NCBI RefSeq assembly: GCF_014645135.1
Contig: NZ_BMLH01000001.1
Location: 372,001-436,000 of the forward strand
Direction: 5' to 3'
Length of the DNA stretch: 64,000 bases
Origin: Rheinheimera tangshanensis
Lineage (GTDB): Bacteria; Pseudomonadota; Gammaproteobacteria; Enterobacterales; Alteromonadaceae
The notes under the pieces are model-generated. The model was not told the origin of the DNA. It did not search any database and saw only the letters and a program-made list of their open reading frames with translations. Made by a program: the position numbers and the translations under genes. How positions within the stretch are numbered: position 1 is the stretch's first letter; every line of letters begins with the position of its first letter. Below are positions 49,043 to 59,489 of the stretch, piece by piece.

Positions 49043-50599
49043 GTGCTGGCTGTGCTGTTATCTTCCCGGTCTTTGTTGTCTGCTTTATTGCTTACCAGCT
49101 CTGCCCCAGCTTTGGCTCAGGGTTTGGTAAGCCAGCCTTCGTTTTATCTGCTTGTTTTGTTAACTTTGCTGGTGCTGCTACTCGCACTTTGGGTTGTGCT
49201 GCTAAAAAAACAGTTGGTAGCGCAAAAGGCTGTTCAGCAAGACGCTAAACCCAAAGATTTGTCCTTTTTATCTTTGCGCGATGACACCAGTGGTTTACCG
49301 AATAAACTGCAGTTACAGCAGCAGTTTGAACTTTGGTGTCGTAGTCACCCCAATCGAAAAGCGTCTTTGCTGCTAGTGAAAATTCAGAACTTTGAGCGGG
49401 TAAATCAGGCGCTTGGCCACCAGAATGCCAATCTGGTGTTAGTGCAGATAGCACAACGTATCAACGCAGCAGTGCAGCAGGATCAGGAATTACTGGTGCT
49501 GGAACAGCAAGACAAACACACCAGTAAAGTGGCGCATATAGGTGGAGTCGATTTCGTACTTTGGGTCGATGCCAGTATCCGCCAGCATGCAGCAGAGCAA
49601 ATAGCCCGCCGATTGGAGCACACTGTACCTGAAGCTTTGCTTATTCATGGTTGTGCTGTGGAATATCAACTACAAAGTGGTATTGCGCATTATCCGCAGC
49701 ATGGCGAGTTGTTATCTGATTTGATAGACCGCGCCTATCTTGCGATGCAAAACCGGCAATGGATGCACAGCAGCTCTGGGGTTTTTCATCCGGATCTAAT
49801 CAGTTACAACAACGATAAACTAGGGTTAATGGCTGAATTGCGTCATGCTATTGGTCAGCAGCAATTAAAACTACATATTCAGCCGCAAATTGCCTTAAGT
49901 TCCCGTCAGGTATTAGCAGGTGAAGTCTTAGTGCGCTGGCATCATCCCCGCCGTGGTTTGCTGGGACCCACTGAGTTTTTAGAGCTGGCTGAACAAATGG
50001 GGGTGATTTACCCGCTGACGCAATGGGTGCTGGAAAAAGCCGTGATGACGTTGGCAGAGCTTGCAGCGCAAGAGATCCATTGCAAGATAGCTGTGAATAT
50101 TTCCAGCAAAGATTTACTGCAGGATGAACTGGTCGATAGCATTGAGCTGCTATTGAAACGTCACAGAGTGCAAGCTTCGCAACTGGTACTGGAACTGAAA
50201 GAGAGCGCGTTGGTGGCCGAACCCGACAAAGCTATGCGGATGCTAAAACACCTGGCGCAGCTTGGCGTAGAACTGGCGCTGGATGATTTTGGCACTGGCT
50301 TTTCCTCACTGGCTTATTTGCGTGAACTGCCGATTAGCCAGGTCAAAGTAGATTGCTCCTTTATCTTTGACTTACACCGCTCTGATACTCATACCGCTAT
50401 TACGGGAGCCATTATTGATATGGCAAAAAATATGAATTTTATCGTAGTGGCCGAGGGGATTGAACAGCCAGAAGTTGAGCAAAAACTAATAGCTATGGGC
50501 TGTGCCAGAGGGCAGGGCTTTTTATATGCCAAGCCCTTTGCACTGGATGCCTTTCCTGAGTGGGTCAAGCAGTGGAGCTATAGCAAGGCGACCTATTAA
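49043..50599 (+). CDS. Membrane GGDEF-EAL protein with degenerate GGDEF
   Basis: 518 residues. One or two N-terminal hydrophobic segments (LLSALLLTSSAPALA and FYLLVLLTLLVLLLALWVVLL), then a GGDEF-like domain in which the signature reads GGVDF, so no cyclase activity is expected. The EAL domain reads EVL in AGEVLVRWHHP, but the catalytic set is kept: VNISS, ELKESA, DDFGTGFSSL, KVDCSF, EGIEQPE and QGFLYAKP. It is probably a c-di-GMP phosphodiesterase. GTG start at 49043 with no good ribosome binding site; the start is uncertain. It lies between hutI and hutG, inserted in the hut region, and its stop overlaps hutG's end by 4 bases (convergent). Confidence 0.85.
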   Translation: MLAVLLSSRSLLSALLLTSSAPALAQGLVSQPSFYLLVLLTLLVLLLALWVVLLKKQLVAQKAVQQDAKPKDLSFLSLRDDTSGLPNKLQLQQQFELWCRSHPNRKASLLLVKIQNFERVNQALGHQNANLVLVQIAQRINAAVQQDQELLVLEQQDKHTSKVAHIGGVDFVLWVDASIRQHAAEQIARRLEHTVPEALLIHGCAVEYQLQSGIAHYPQHGELLSDLIDRAYLAMQNRQWMHSSSGVFHPDLISYNNDKLGLMAELRHAIGQQQLKLHIQPQIALSSRQVLAGEVLVRWHHPRRGLLGPTEFLELAEQMGVIYPLTQWVLEKAVMTLAELAAQEIHCKIAVNISSKDLLQDELVDSIELLLKRHRVQASQLVLELKESALVAEPDKAMRMLKHLAQLGVELALDDFGTGFSSLAYLRELPISQVKVDCSFIFDLHRSDTHTAITGAIIDMAKNMNFIVVAEGIEQPEVEQKLIAMGCARGQGFLYAKPFALDAFPEWVKQWSYSKATY

Positions 50600-51630
50600 A
50601 GCTGCTCCTTACCAAACAAAAAGGCGCAGACCAAAGCTGTTAAGATTTGCCCTGCGTCATTCATTCCTGCGGCTAAGCCCGCAGGGTGCTGAGCCGGCGC
50701 AGCTTCTGCCAGATGCAGATAACGGCTTTGAGTCTGACTTGCAAGCAAATAGACGAAATGCTCAGCTTGTTGCACTGATACTCCGCAACTGTTGTAGGCG
50801 CTGACCGGCATACCAGTAATAGCGTCTGTATCCAGTTCAATCCCAAACACCTGCTGTGGATCACGTTGGCTTAACCAGAGTTTAAGTAGTTCTGGCCAAG
50901 GGGCCTGTTCCCGCACAAAAAGTTGCTGATAACTCAATATATCCACACCAGCGGTTTTTATTTGTGCTAACGAGCTGGCTGAGTTTTTTAGTTCATGCAA
51001 GCCCATCACCAGATACTTATCTAAATGGCCCTGAGCTTTGGCATAACTAAAACCATTACCGCTGTGACGGCCTTCCAGTAAACGAAAATCTGCATGAGGG
51101 TCGAGGTTGATACAATTGACCGCCTGCTGCTGGTTTTTCGCTAAAGCGCTTAACAACGGCAAACTGTTGTTATGACCACCGCCTATCACTATAGGAGTTA
51201 AACCCGCCTCGAAAATAGCCAATAACACGGGCTCTAAACGTAAATCAATCTCTGCACAGAGGCTGCGTAAAGTGGCGACATCGGCATTTTGACTTTGCTG
51301 TTGCAGGTCGGCGCAGTTCAGTTCACCCAATAACAGTATCTGTGATCCGTCTAAAAATTCGTTTTGCTGCAAGTTAATAAATTTACGGATAAAAGCCTGC
51401 CAGCCCAGATCGGAACCACCCTGACCCAAATTGGCGCGTGGGCCTATATCTTCAGGCACGCCGAGCAACGCAAAAGCACAGCCTTGTTGTTTAGCTGCAG
51501 TTAAAGCTTCTGCCAGAGGTAAAACAGGATCGGTATAACATAGTACTTGACCCAGGCGGGTTTCACCGTCCCGGACCTGTTGAAAGGCCGCCAAAGAGGC
51601 GGCCTGATAACGGATTAGCGAGTCACTCAT
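50596..51630 (-). CDS. hutG: Formimidoylglutamase
   Basis: 344 residues of the arginase/ureohydrolase fold. Splits formiminoglutamate to glutamate and formamide, the last hut step. Metal-binding motifs: GGGHNNSLPLL, NLDPHADFR and GIELDTDAI (the usual SxDxDxxDP is modified to ELDTDAI, as in this HutG group). It starts 3 bases after the rraA stop, so it is expressed with rraA rather than with the other hut genes; no HutC-type palindrome was noticed upstream of rraA. Confidence 0.9.
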   Translation of the reverse strand: MSDSLIRYQAASLAAFQQVRDGETRLGQVLCYTDPVLPLAEALTAAKQQGCAFALLGVPEDIGPRANLGQGGSDLGWQAFIRKFINLQQNEFLDGSQILLLGELNCADLQQQSQNADVATLRSLCAEIDLRLEPVLLAIFEAGLTPIVIGGGHNNSLPLLSALAKNQQQAVNCINLDPHADFRLLEGRHSGNGFSYAKAQGHLDKYLVMGLHELKNSASSLAQIKTAGVDILSYQQLFVREQAPWPELLKLWLSQRDPQQVFGIELDTDAITGMPVSAYNSCGVSVQQAEHFVYLLASQTQSRYLHLAEAAPAQHPAGLAAGMNDAGQILTALVCAFLFGKEQL

Positions 51631-51633
51631 CTG

Positions 51634-52119
51634 CTATTCCAGATCTAAAGGCTCTGGAGATAAAATAATGCCAGTATTGTCGGCATATAAATGGTCGCCA
51701 GGTAAAAAGGTGACACCACCAAAGTTGACCGGAATTTCGTGTTCGCCAAAACCACGGTCATCGGCACCTACAGGAATAGCATTAACCGCTTGAATACCTA
51801 TATCAAAGTCTTCCAGAGTGTCGACATCACGCACACTACCGTAACAAACAATACCTTCCCAGCCATTGGCCGCAGCGATAGAAGCCAATTCACCGTCAAT
51901 CAAAGCGCGGCGCGAAGAGCCACCACCGTCAATTAATAACACTTTACCTACGCCAGGTTCAGCTAAAGCCTGACGAACTAAACCGTTGTCTTCAAAACAT
52001 TTAATGGTCTGGATTACGCCGCCAAAAGAACGGCGACCACCGTAGTTGGCGAAAATGGGTTCAACCACATCGATCATGTCTGCGTAAAGGTCACATAATT
52101 CCGAAGTGTTATATTCCAT
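51634..52119 (-). CDS. rraA: Ribonuclease E activity regulator RraA
   Basis: 161 residues, same length as E. coli Rra[55 protein letters not shown] and [20 protein letters not shown] are family motifs. The protein trims the RNA degradosome by binding RNase E, and relatives are aldolases. ATG 52119 has GGAG 8 bases upstream; a longer frame from 52155 is rejected. First gene of an rraA-hutG unit. Confidence 0.94.
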   Translation of the reverse strand: MEYNTSELCDLYADMIDVVEPIFANYGGRRSFGGVIQTIKCFEDNGLVRQALAEPGVGKVLLIDGGGSSRRALIDGELASIAAANGWEGIVCYGSVRDVDTLEDFDIGIQAVNAIPVGADDRGFGEHEIPVNFGGVTFLPGDHLYADNTGIILSPEPLDLE

Positions 52120-52159
52120 GTTGTGCTCCAAACTTAAGTCTTTGATCAAAAACACAGTA

Positions 52160-52340
52160 TACCCGTCTCACCTGAAGCTGCAAGGTCGTTGACAGCGCTC
52201 ATTCGCCCCAATCACATAGTTTTTCTATGCTCATAGGGACTCAGTCGCCTGTCGCCTGCTTGCAACTCCAGTTGCTTTGGCTATTAACCCGTCTCACCTG
52301 AAGCTGCAAGGTCGTTGACAGCGCCCAATCTGCTCCAGGC
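52160..52340. repeat. TACCC-type intergenic repeat, one full and one partial copy
   Basis: A full copy from TACCCGTCTCACCTGAAGCT (52160) to CCAGTTGCTTTGGCTATTA (about 52286), then a second start AACCCGTCTCACCTGAAGCT that breaks off near 52340. The CCCGTCTC start is shared with the 28-nt family's end, suggesting the two families can abut or recombine. 52341-52467 shows no gene. Confidence 0.82.
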
Positions 52341-52467
52341 TGATTTCTCAGCAGTTATTCATACCTAAGTTTTCACTATTCTGCTGTCGCTTGATTGTGA
52401 CTCTGCATTGCCAGTGTTAAGGTGATTTTGCTAATTTAATTTAAGTTGTTTAATCAGGACTTTGCCT

Positions 52468-54468
52468 TTGAACTCAGAGCTGTTAGCCCGTACCTTGTTG
52501 CACCTGACACAGATAGGGTTTGCCGTTACCCTTACTGCTTTGCTTTGGTATTTTTTTAAAGTCTATCAACGTAGTTATCTGAAATCATGGGCTATTGCTT
52601 TCAGCTGTTTTACCGCTTATGCCACCTTTATTTTGGTTGAAATATTTTGGCAGCCAGTGTTTGCTGCCGAATTTCTTGGTTTAGGCGTCAAGTTTTTATA
52701 CATCAGCTTCTGTTACGGTTTTGCGGTCTGGATTTTAGTTGGGGTGTATGAGGCGGTTAAACAGCAGCGACTGGCAACCCGAACTGTCAATCAATTGCTA
52801 TTGCTGGTGACAAGCATAGCTTTGCTGTCTGTGACTCTGTTTTTACTGCTGCCGCAGTGGCAGGAGATGACCTTATATTTGCAGTTTTATATGCGTCTGG
52901 TGCTGATAGGCTTTGCCTTGTGTGTGGCCGGATTCTGGCTTTGGAGTTTAACCAAACGAATTTTTGCAACTAAAGTAGTCGCCAGTGCTATGTTGGCTTG
53001 GGGAAGCTTATTTTTGGCCAGTGCTGGCTCTATGCTGTTGCATGATGTTCAGGAAGAATCTATCCAGATGATACTTTATTTTAAACATTTGGAGCTGCTG
53101 GTTCAGGTCATTCTGGGTTTAGGTCTGATCATTTGGTTGCAAGAAGACGAACGTAGCACCAACCAGCAATTAACCGCCAAAACTCAATATCTGGACAGCC
53201 ACGACCCCTTAACCGGCGCATTAAACCGCGATGCTTTGTTGCGGCAATTATCCTTGGTTTTACAGGCGGATAAACCCATCATTTTGCTGATGATAGGTTT
53301 AGATAGTTTTAAAGTAGTGAATGAATCTGTTGGCTTAAAACAGGGCGACCGTATTTTACGTGAAGTGAATCGTCGCTTTGAATCCTCTATTGTCAAACCT
53401 TGCTTAATAGCCCGTACCGGTGGCGATATCTTTGCTTTAGTGTTGGAGGATTGCACAACAGATCGGCAAAAGTTATTTGCGCTGCAGCATCTGGAACAGT
53501 TAATTGAAAAGCCTTTTACCACAGACAGTGGCCTGATCAAACTGACGGCCAGCATAGGTCTGGCTTGCGCGCCCCAGCACGCTGTGGAAGCAGATATGCT
53601 GTTGCAAAAAGCCAATATTGCGTTTCACCACTGTAAACGTTTGCAGCAACGCTGTACTTTTTACCAGCCGGGTATGGAAGAAGAGTCGGCTCGCTTACTT
53701 AATTTGGAAAAAGATTTGTTGTTGGCGTTGGAGCATGATCAGTTTGTATTTTATTTTCAGCCGCAATGGGATCTGCGTGAACAAAGAATTGAGGCTTTTG
53801 AAGCCTTAGTGCGTTGGGAACATCCACAAAAAGGCTTGTTGATGCCTTGTCAGTTTTTACCGCTTGTAGAGCAGGTTGGATTGAGTAAAGAGCTGGATTT
53901 ACTGCTACTGGAAAAAGCAGTCTGCACTTTAGCTGAGTGGAAAAAACAAGGTATTCAGGTGCCACTGGCCGTGAATATGTCACCTGTGCATTTTCAGGTT
54001 GATGGTTTAAAAAGTCGCATTCAACAGTTGCTACTCAAGTATCAGGTATCACCCGCTGTATTGGAGTTGGAGATCACAGAAAATACTGCTATGGGCGATA
54101 TGGAAAAAGGCTCGAACTACATTAACGAGCTGCAACAAATGGGGATCCGGGTTTCTATTGACGACTTTGGTACCGGCTATTCCTCTTTAGGTTATTTACG
54201 CAAAATGCCGATCGACAAAATTAAAATAGACCGTAGTTTTGTTACTGAGATGGCTGCCAACGATTCCGATATGATGATAGTCAAGACTATGATCACGCTG
54301 GCGCATGGTTTGGGCAAACGCATTCTGGCAGAAGGGGTAGAAACTGAAACTCAGTTGCTGCTGCTGCGTACTTTAGCCTGTGATGCGATTCAGGGCTATT
54401 TATTGGCCAAACCTTTACCTGAAGCAGAAGCTTTAGCGTTGCTAAATGGTTGTGCTTTATCCCGCTAA
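52468..54468 (+). CDS. Membrane GGDEF-EAL protein, active EAL and degenerate GGDEF
   Basis: 666 residues. An N-terminal membrane domain of about seven helices (residues about 10-230, 7TM-like), a GGDEF domain reading GGDIF (ARTGGDIFALVL), and a complete EAL domain: FEALVRWEHP, VNMSPVHF, ELEITENT, DDFGTGYSSLGYL, KIDRSF, EGVETE and QGYLLAKP. c-di-GMP breakdown is the likely output. Start: TTG 52468, eight bases after AGGA; TTG 52462 is only two bases away from it. Weak, non-ATG start. Confidence 0.88.
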   Translation: MNSELLARTLLHLTQIGFAVTLTALLWYFFKVYQRSYLKSWAIAFSCFTAYATFILVEIFWQPVFAAEFLGLGVKFLYISFCYGFAVWILVGVYEAVKQQRLATRTVNQLLLLVTSIALLSVTLFLLLPQWQEMTLYLQFYMRLVLIGFALCVAGFWLWSLTKRIFATKVVASAMLAWGSLFLASAGSMLLHDVQEESIQMILYFKHLELLVQVILGLGLIIWLQEDERSTNQQLTAKTQYLDSHDPLTGALNRDALLRQLSLVLQADKPIILLMIGLDSFKVVNESVGLKQGDRILREVNRRFESSIVKPCLIARTGGDIFALVLEDCTTDRQKLFALQHLEQLIEKPFTTDSGLIKLTASIGLACAPQHAVEADMLLQKANIAFHHCKRLQQRCTFYQPGMEEESARLLNLEKDLLLALEHDQFVFYFQPQWDLREQRIEAFEALVRWEHPQKGLLMPCQFLPLVEQVGLSKELDLLLLEKAVCTLAEWKKQGIQVPLAVNMSPVHFQVDGLKSRIQQLLLKYQVSPAVLELEITENTAMGDMEKGSNYINELQQMGIRVSIDDFGTGYSSLGYLRKMPIDKIKIDRSFVTEMAANDSDMMIVKTMITLAHGLGKRILAEGVETETQLLLLRTLACDAIQGYLLAKPLPEAEALALLNGCALSR

Positions 54469-54546
54469 TTGATTGTTTTTTTGTCATGTGTTTGTCACTA
54501 AGCCACTTTAAGCTGAACCTAGTCAAAGCAAAACGGCGGCTTGCTT

Positions 54547-55071
54547 ATGTGGTTACAACGACTTGGAGTTTGGGATCAGCGTTGTTTTCTTATGCTTTTT
54601 AGTAAAAGTGAACGCAAGCGCATCCATCAACTCAGTTTCTGGTGCTCCAAAACCGGTGACGGCCCTTTGTATCTGGTTTTAGTGGCGCTATTGTTTGCCT
54701 TCGAACTGACTCACGCCAGCGCTTTTACTGAACTGCTGCTGCTGAGTTTTGCTATTGAATTGCCTCTGTATCTGGTGTTGAAAAACTCTATTCGTCGTCA
54801 GCGCCCTTACCAGTTGATGGCAGGCATGATGCAAGCTCATATCGAAGCCTCAGATAAATTCAGTTTGCCATCGGGCCATACAGCTGCCGCTTTTGTGGTG
54901 GCTAGTACCTTGTTATCTTTTTATCCGGACTGGGCCTGGTTGGCCTTTAGTTGGGCCGGTTTAATAGGCTTATCCCGTATTCTGTTAGGCGTGCATTTTC
55001 CGCTGGATATTCTGGCTGGCTCGTCTTTAGGTCTGTCTAGTTGTCTGGTGGCGCAACAAATCCTGCATTGA
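54547..55071 (+). CDS. PAP2-family membrane phosphatase
   Basis: 174 residues, about five helices. The three catalytic motifs are present: KNSIRRQRP, LPSGHTAAAF and SRILLGVHFPLDILAG. Likely substrates are undecaprenyl pyrophosphate or phosphatidic/lysophosphatidic acid. ATG 54547; an in-frame TTG at 54541 is possible. Single gene. Confidence 0.9.
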   Translation: MWLQRLGVWDQRCFLMLFSKSERKRIHQLSFWCSKTGDGPLYLVLVALLFAFELTHASAFTELLLLSFAIELPLYLVLKNSIRRQRPYQLMAGMMQAHIEASDKFSLPSGHTAAAFVVASTLLSFYPDWAWLAFSWAGLIGLSRILLGVHFPLDILAGSSLGLSSCLVAQQILH

Positions 55072-55211
55072 TTCTGCAACTTTTATTAAATATTTCACAG
55101 CGAGCCTGGTAAAAGTCTGCTTGCTTTGTATTCCCTCTCTATAATTACTGGTAGTTTCTATATCCTCAGCTGATTCAACTGCTTGCGCAGTATTTTTTGG
55201 AGTTACCTTCT

Positions 55212-57092
55212 ATGACCTTTTTACGTCAGTTTTCTATACGTCAGCGTTTATTGCTCAATGCAATTACTGTGGCTGTGTCGATGTTAATCATGTTGGGGTT
55301 GCTGCTGTTTCAAAGCAGTGAGCTGACTAAACTGGCGGAGCTCCGTCTTGAAGTGGAACGGCTTAATCTAAACGTGTTGCAACTTCGGCGTAGTGAAAAA
55401 GACTTTCTGCTACGCTCCGATTTAGAGTATCAGCAAAGGTTTAATCAAACCGCTACTGAGCTGAATCAAAAAGCGGCTTTATTGGCCGAAGGTCTGGTAG
55501 CGCACAGTATAGACGTTGCACCTTTAAACTCCTTTATTGGTTTTACCAAAAGTTATCAGGAGTTATTTAATCAACTGGTGCAATTGTCCGGGCAGGTTGG
55601 TTTAGATCCTCAATCCGGTTTGTACGGCGAGTTAAGAGCCAAAGCCCATGAACTGGAACAAGCCTTTAAAGACACTAACGATTTGCTGCTGACGACTCAG
55701 TTACTGCAGTTACGCCGGGCGGAAAAAGATTTTATGTTGCGGCTGGATTTAAAGTATCTGGAGAGTTTTAACACAGGTTTCAGCAAATTCCGGGCTCAAA
55801 TTCAAAGCAATATCCCCGACACAACACAAGCGCTACAGATGCAGCAATTGGCTGATGCTTACAGTGTAGCTTTTGTGCGTTTGGTCGAAGGTGAGCAAAA
55901 AATTGGTTTAACTCATGATCAAGGCCTGATGGGACAAATGCGTGACGCTATTCACCAGACTGAAGAAAGCCTGGCTCTGATGTCGGAGCGCACTGAAGCC
56001 GCCGTCAATCAGGCCAGCTCAGCCAGTCAGACCTTAGCCATCAGTTTATTTGTCCTGGTGTTGGTAGTGGTGATAGCACTGGTGCTGATGACCAGTAAAA
56101 GCATCTTAGTGCCTATCCAAAAAGTGTGCGTCACTATAGGTTTAGTGCGTCAAGACAACGACTTTCGCTTGCGCGTGGCTGAAGATGGTCAGGATGAAAT
56201 GACCCAATTAGCCAGAGATTTTAATCATATGCTGTCTGATGTGCAGGAATTGGTAGGTAACGTCAATCAGGCTTTGGTTATGCTGGATACTGCGACCAAT
56301 GAGCTGGCTAAATCAACGGCCGAAACCAGCAAAGGTATGGCGCAACAGCAACTGGAAAGCGATATGGTGGCGACCGCTGTAACCGAAATGGGCGCTACAG
56401 TGGACGAAATAGCAGTGAATACCGAAAACACTGCCACCAAAGCACAAAATACCAATACCAATGCGTTGTCAGGTTTGAAAGAAGTGGAGCAAACAGTAAG
56501 CAAGATCAATGCTTTATCACAGGAGTTACAACAGGCTTCTGTTGTGTTGGCGGAGCTGGAGCAGGACAGTGCCACTATAGGTTCGGTGTTGGATGTGATC
56601 CGTGCTATCGCTGAACAAACCAATTTGCTGGCGCTAAATGCCGCAATTGAAGCAGCAAGGGCGGGCGAACAAGGACGAGGCTTTGCCGTGGTAGCGGATG
56701 AAGTCCGTACTTTGGCGCAGCGCACTCAGGAGTCTACAGGTCAGATTGAGAAAATTATTTCTGGCTTGCAACAGCGCACCAAAAATATTGTGGCTGTAAT
56801 GCAAAACTGTCAGACACAAGGTAAAGAGAGCGCCAGTCAGGCAGGCTCTACGATAGAGTTGTTACGGCAAATTACCAGCGATGTGGGACTGATTATGGAT
56901 ATGACCACTCAAATTGCGACAGCGGTGGAGGAGCAAAGTTTAGTCGCTGCTGATGTGAATAAAAATGTGGTGCGTATTCGTGATATCTCAGAAGACTCGC
57001 TGAGTATTTCCAAACACAATGCGCAAATCAGTGAAGAAGTCGCCAGTCAGGCCAGCATGTTGCATCAGACTGTGGATAAGTTTAAAGCTTAA
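55212..57092 (+). CDS. Methyl-accepting chemotaxis protein with HBM-type sensor
   Basis: 626 residues. Membrane helix near residues 15-35, a periplasmic helical bimodular (HBM) sensor showing two matching helices [20 protein letters not shown] and [20 protein letters not shown] (signature LRRxEKDFxLR twice), second membrane helix, HAMP ([14 protein letters not shown]), then the signalling tip [41 protein letters not shown] receptors such as McpS bind TCA intermediates or other small acids. ATG 55212 has GGAG upstream. Confidence 0.93.
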   Translation: MTFLRQFSIRQRLLLNAITVAVSMLIMLGLLLFQSSELTKLAELRLEVERLNLNVLQLRRSEKDFLLRSDLEYQQRFNQTATELNQKAALLAEGLVAHSIDVAPLNSFIGFTKSYQELFNQLVQLSGQVGLDPQSGLYGELRAKAHELEQAFKDTNDLLLTTQLLQLRRAEKDFMLRLDLKYLESFNTGFSKFRAQIQSNIPDTTQALQMQQLADAYSVAFVRLVEGEQKIGLTHDQGLMGQMRDAIHQTEESLALMSERTEAAVNQASSASQTLAISLFVLVLVVVIALVLMTSKSILVPIQKVCVTIGLVRQDNDFRLRVAEDGQDEMTQLARDFNHMLSDVQELVGNVNQALVMLDTATNELAKSTAETSKGMAQQQLESDMVATAVTEMGATVDEIAVNTENTATKAQNTNTNALSGLKEVEQTVSKINALSQELQQASVVLAELEQDSATIGSVLDVIRAIAEQTNLLALNAAIEAARAGEQGRGFAVVADEVRTLAQRTQESTGQIEKIISGLQQRTKNIVAVMQNCQTQGKESASQAGSTIELLRQITSDVGLIMDMTTQIATAVEEQSLVAADVNKNVVRIRDISEDSLSISKHNAQISEEVASQASMLHQTVDKFKA

Positions 57093-57099
57093 TAAATTG

Positions 57100-57134
57100 G
57101 GTCAGATCACCTGGTTAAAATGTGATCTGACCCG
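57100..57134. repeat. GGGTCAGATCAC-arm hairpin (third copy)
   Basis: GGGTCAGATCAC (57100-57111) pairs perfectly with GTGATCTGACCC (57123-57134). It lies between the convergent MCP and DUF971 genes, as the 2226 copy lies between alr and cheX, and may terminate both. Confidence 0.88.
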
Positions 57135-57138
57135 GTTT

Positions 57139-57540
57139 TCATAGCTGTTTGATGGTCAGTTGTATCTCGCGGTTGCTGTTGGCTTGTTTTAAACGCTGCA
57201 AATAATCTGCCCAGAGTTCATTCTGCTCTGCGCCCAGTTTGGCCAGATAAGCCCAACTGTACAAACCCGTCTGATGACCATCATCAAATACCAGTTTCAC
57301 CGCATATTGGCCTACTGGCACTATCTGGCTGATGGCGACAGCTTTTTTATGGCTGACCAATTGCGGCTTGCCATGACCACGCACTTCAGCCGAAGGCGAA
57401 AACACCCGCAAAAATTCAGCGCTCAACTGAAAGAGCTGGCCGTCAGCAAATCTGACGTCCAGCATTTTGCTTAAGCGATGATAATGCAGCACAGAGACCT
57501 GTGGCGTAGGGCTCACATTTGTTTGGATCTGCGCTGTCAT
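57139..57540 (-). CDS. DUF971 family protein
   Basis: 133 residues. SKMLDVRFADGQLFQLSAEFLRVFSPSAEVRGHG and VPVGQYAVKLVFDDGHQTGLYSWAYLAKLG match the DUF971 / gamma-butyrobetaine-hydroxylase N-terminal-like domain (GHQTGLYSW is diagnostic). It lies 20 bases after hslU on the same strand; hslVU followed by a DUF971 gene is conserved in gammaproteobacteria. A metal-binding or iron-sulphur-related role has been suggested for relatives but is not shown here. Confidence 0.88.
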   Translation of the reverse strand: MTAQIQTNVSPTPQVSVLHYHRLSKMLDVRFADGQLFQLSAEFLRVFSPSAEVRGHGKPQLVSHKKAVAISQIVPVGQYAVKLVFDDGHQTGLYSWAYLAKLGAEQNELWADYLQRLKQANSNREIQLTIKQL

Positions 57541-57560
57541 AGAAGCTCCTGCAGCTATTT

Positions 57561-58892
57561 TTATAAAATAAAACGGCTTAAATCTTCGTCCTGCACTAAA
57601 GCGTCCAGATGTGAGTCGACGTAAGCAGCGTCGATCACAATGTGCTGACCGCTGTGATCGGCAGCATCAAAAGACAACTCTTCGAGCAAACGTTCCATCA
57701 CTGTATATAAACGACGGGCACCGATGTTTTCAGTACGTTCGTTTACTTGCCAGGCCGCATTGGCGATACGTTTAATGCCGTCATCGGCAAAACGCACCTG
57801 CACGCCTTCGGTCGCCAGCATAGCAACACTTTGTTCGGTCAAAGAGGCTTTAGGTTCCGTCAGAATACGTTCAAAATCATTGGCTGATAAGGCGTCCAGT
57901 TCAACACGAATAGGTAAGCGACCTTGTAACTCTGGTACTAAATCTGATGGTTTGGCCATCTGAAAAGCGCCTGAAGCAATAAACAAAATATGATCGGTTT
58001 TGACCATACCGTGTTTGGTGTTGACTGTGCAGCCTTCGATCAGCGGTAGTAAATCCCGTTGCACCCCTTCACGCGATACATCAGGGCCACTGGTTTCGCC
58101 ACGCTTACAAATTTTGTCTATTTCATCGATAAAGACAATACCTGTTTGCTCCACAGCATCTAAAGCTTTCAATTTCAGCTCTTCCGGATTCACCAGGCGT
58201 GCGGCTTCTTCTTCCACAAGCTGTTTAAAGGCGTCTTTAATTTTCAGCTTACGGCTTTTTTTCTTGTCAGCCCCTAAGTTCTGAAACATAGACTGCAGCT
58301 GGGAGGTCATTTCTTCCATACCAGGTGGCGCCATAATTTCCACACCCATCACTGGTGCTGCCAAATCGATTTCAATTTCTTTGTCGTCGAGTTGGCCTTC
58401 TCGCAACTTCTTACGGAAGATCTGACGAGTGCTGCTGTCGGATTCGCTTTGTTCAGCTTTGCCCCAGGCATCACGGGCTGGTGGCAATAAGGCATCGAGA
58501 ATACGTTCTTCTGCAGCTTCTTCAGCGCGGAATTTGTTTTTTGCTACTTCCTGCTCACGGAACATTTTTACGGCGCTGTCGGTTAAATCGCGGATAATAC
58601 TTTCCACTTCTTTACCTACATAACCTACTTCAGTGAATTTAGTCGCTTCGACTTTAATAAAAGGCGCATTTGCTAATTTGGCCAGACGACGGGCGATTTC
58701 AGTTTTACCTACACCTGTTGGGCCTATCATCAGAATATTTTTTGGTGTCACTTCCTGACGCAAGGCCGGATCCAGTTGCATACGGCGCCATCTGTTACGC
58801 AGTGCAATGGCGACTGCTCTTTTGGCATTCGCCTGACCAATAATGTGGCGGTCCAGTTCGTGGACTATCTCTCTTGGGGTCATATCAGACAT
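57561..58892 (-). CDS. hslU: ATP-dependent protease ATPase subunit HslU
   Basis: 443 residues of AAA+ unfoldase. [34 protein letters not shown], Walker [10 protein letters not shown], the pore motif GYVGKEV, Walker [10 protein letters not shown] and sensor region GRLPIRVEL are complete. The C-terminal tail EDLSRFIL docks into HslV. Operon with hslV (11-base gap). Confidence 0.98.
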   Translation of the reverse strand: MSDMTPREIVHELDRHIIGQANAKRAVAIALRNRWRRMQLDPALRQEVTPKNILMIGPTGVGKTEIARRLAKLANAPFIKVEATKFTEVGYVGKEVESIIRDLTDSAVKMFREQEVAKNKFRAEEAAEERILDALLPPARDAWGKAEQSESDSSTRQIFRKKLREGQLDDKEIEIDLAAPVMGVEIMAPPGMEEMTSQLQSMFQNLGADKKKSRKLKIKDAFKQLVEEEAARLVNPEELKLKALDAVEQTGIVFIDEIDKICKRGETSGPDVSREGVQRDLLPLIEGCTVNTKHGMVKTDHILFIASGAFQMAKPSDLVPELQGRLPIRVELDALSANDFERILTEPKASLTEQSVAMLATEGVQVRFADDGIKRIANAAWQVNERTENIGARRLYTVMERLLEELSFDAADHSGQHIVIDAAYVDSHLDALVQDEDLSRFIL

Positions 58893-58903
58893 GCAATTTA
58901 CCC

Positions 58904-59422
58904 TTACAATTCTTCAATGGTCTGGTGATGATTGGTATAGACACAAATATCACCAGCTATGGTTAAACTTTTTTCCGCAATTTCGCGGGCGCTCAAATCA
59001 GTGTTAGCCAAAAGTGCTGTTGCAGCGGCCTGAGCAAAAGGCCCACCGCTGCCTATGGCGATTAAGTCATGTTCTGGCTGGATGACATCACCGTTGCCTG
59101 TAATGATTAAGGAGCAATTGGCGTCAGCTACAGCAAGCAAAGCTTCGAGCTTTCGCAGCATGCGGTCGGTGCGCCAGTCTTTAGCCAGCTCCACAGCAGC
59201 GCGCATTAAATGGCCCTGATGCATCTCGAGTTTGGCTTCAAAACGTTCAAATAAAGTAAAAGCGTCCGCTGTACCGCCGGCAAAACCAGCGAGCACTTTG
59301 CCGTGATACAAACGGCGGACTTTGCGGGCGTTGCCCTTCATCACGGTATTACCCAGCGAAACCTGACCGTCACCGGCAATAGCAACATGGCCGTTTCGGC
59401 GCACAGAAACAATAGTGGTCAT
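58904..59422 (-). CDS. hslV: ATP-dependent protease subunit HslV
   Basis: 172 residues. After Met removal Thr2 ([24 protein letters not shown]) is the nucleophile. [30 protein letters not shown] is standard. Forms the proteolytic core with HslU. Preceded by a candidate heat-shock promoter. Confidence 0.98.
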   Translation of the reverse strand: MTTIVSVRRNGHVAIAGDGQVSLGNTVMKGNARKVRRLYHGKVLAGFAGGTADAFTLFERFEAKLEMHQGHLMRAAVELAKDWRTDRMLRKLEALLAVADANCSLIITGNGDVIQPEHDLIAIGSGGPFAQAAATALLANTDLSAREIAEKSLTIAGDICVYTNHHQTIEEL

Positions 59423-59463
59423 CAGAAGCCCTTTTTGGCTGAAGAAAACAGATTAGCAAGGAG

Positions 59464-59489
59464 ATAAGGGTGGGAATGCAGATTTTCAA
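59464..59489 (-). promoter_or_regulatory. Candidate sigma-32 promoter of hslVU
   Basis: On the minus strand, TTGAA (plus 59485-59489) and CCCTTAT (59464-59470) have 14 bases between, resembling CTTGAA-N13-15-CCCCAT. The -35 abuts the end of the TACCC-type repeat at 59490. Confidence 0.55.
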
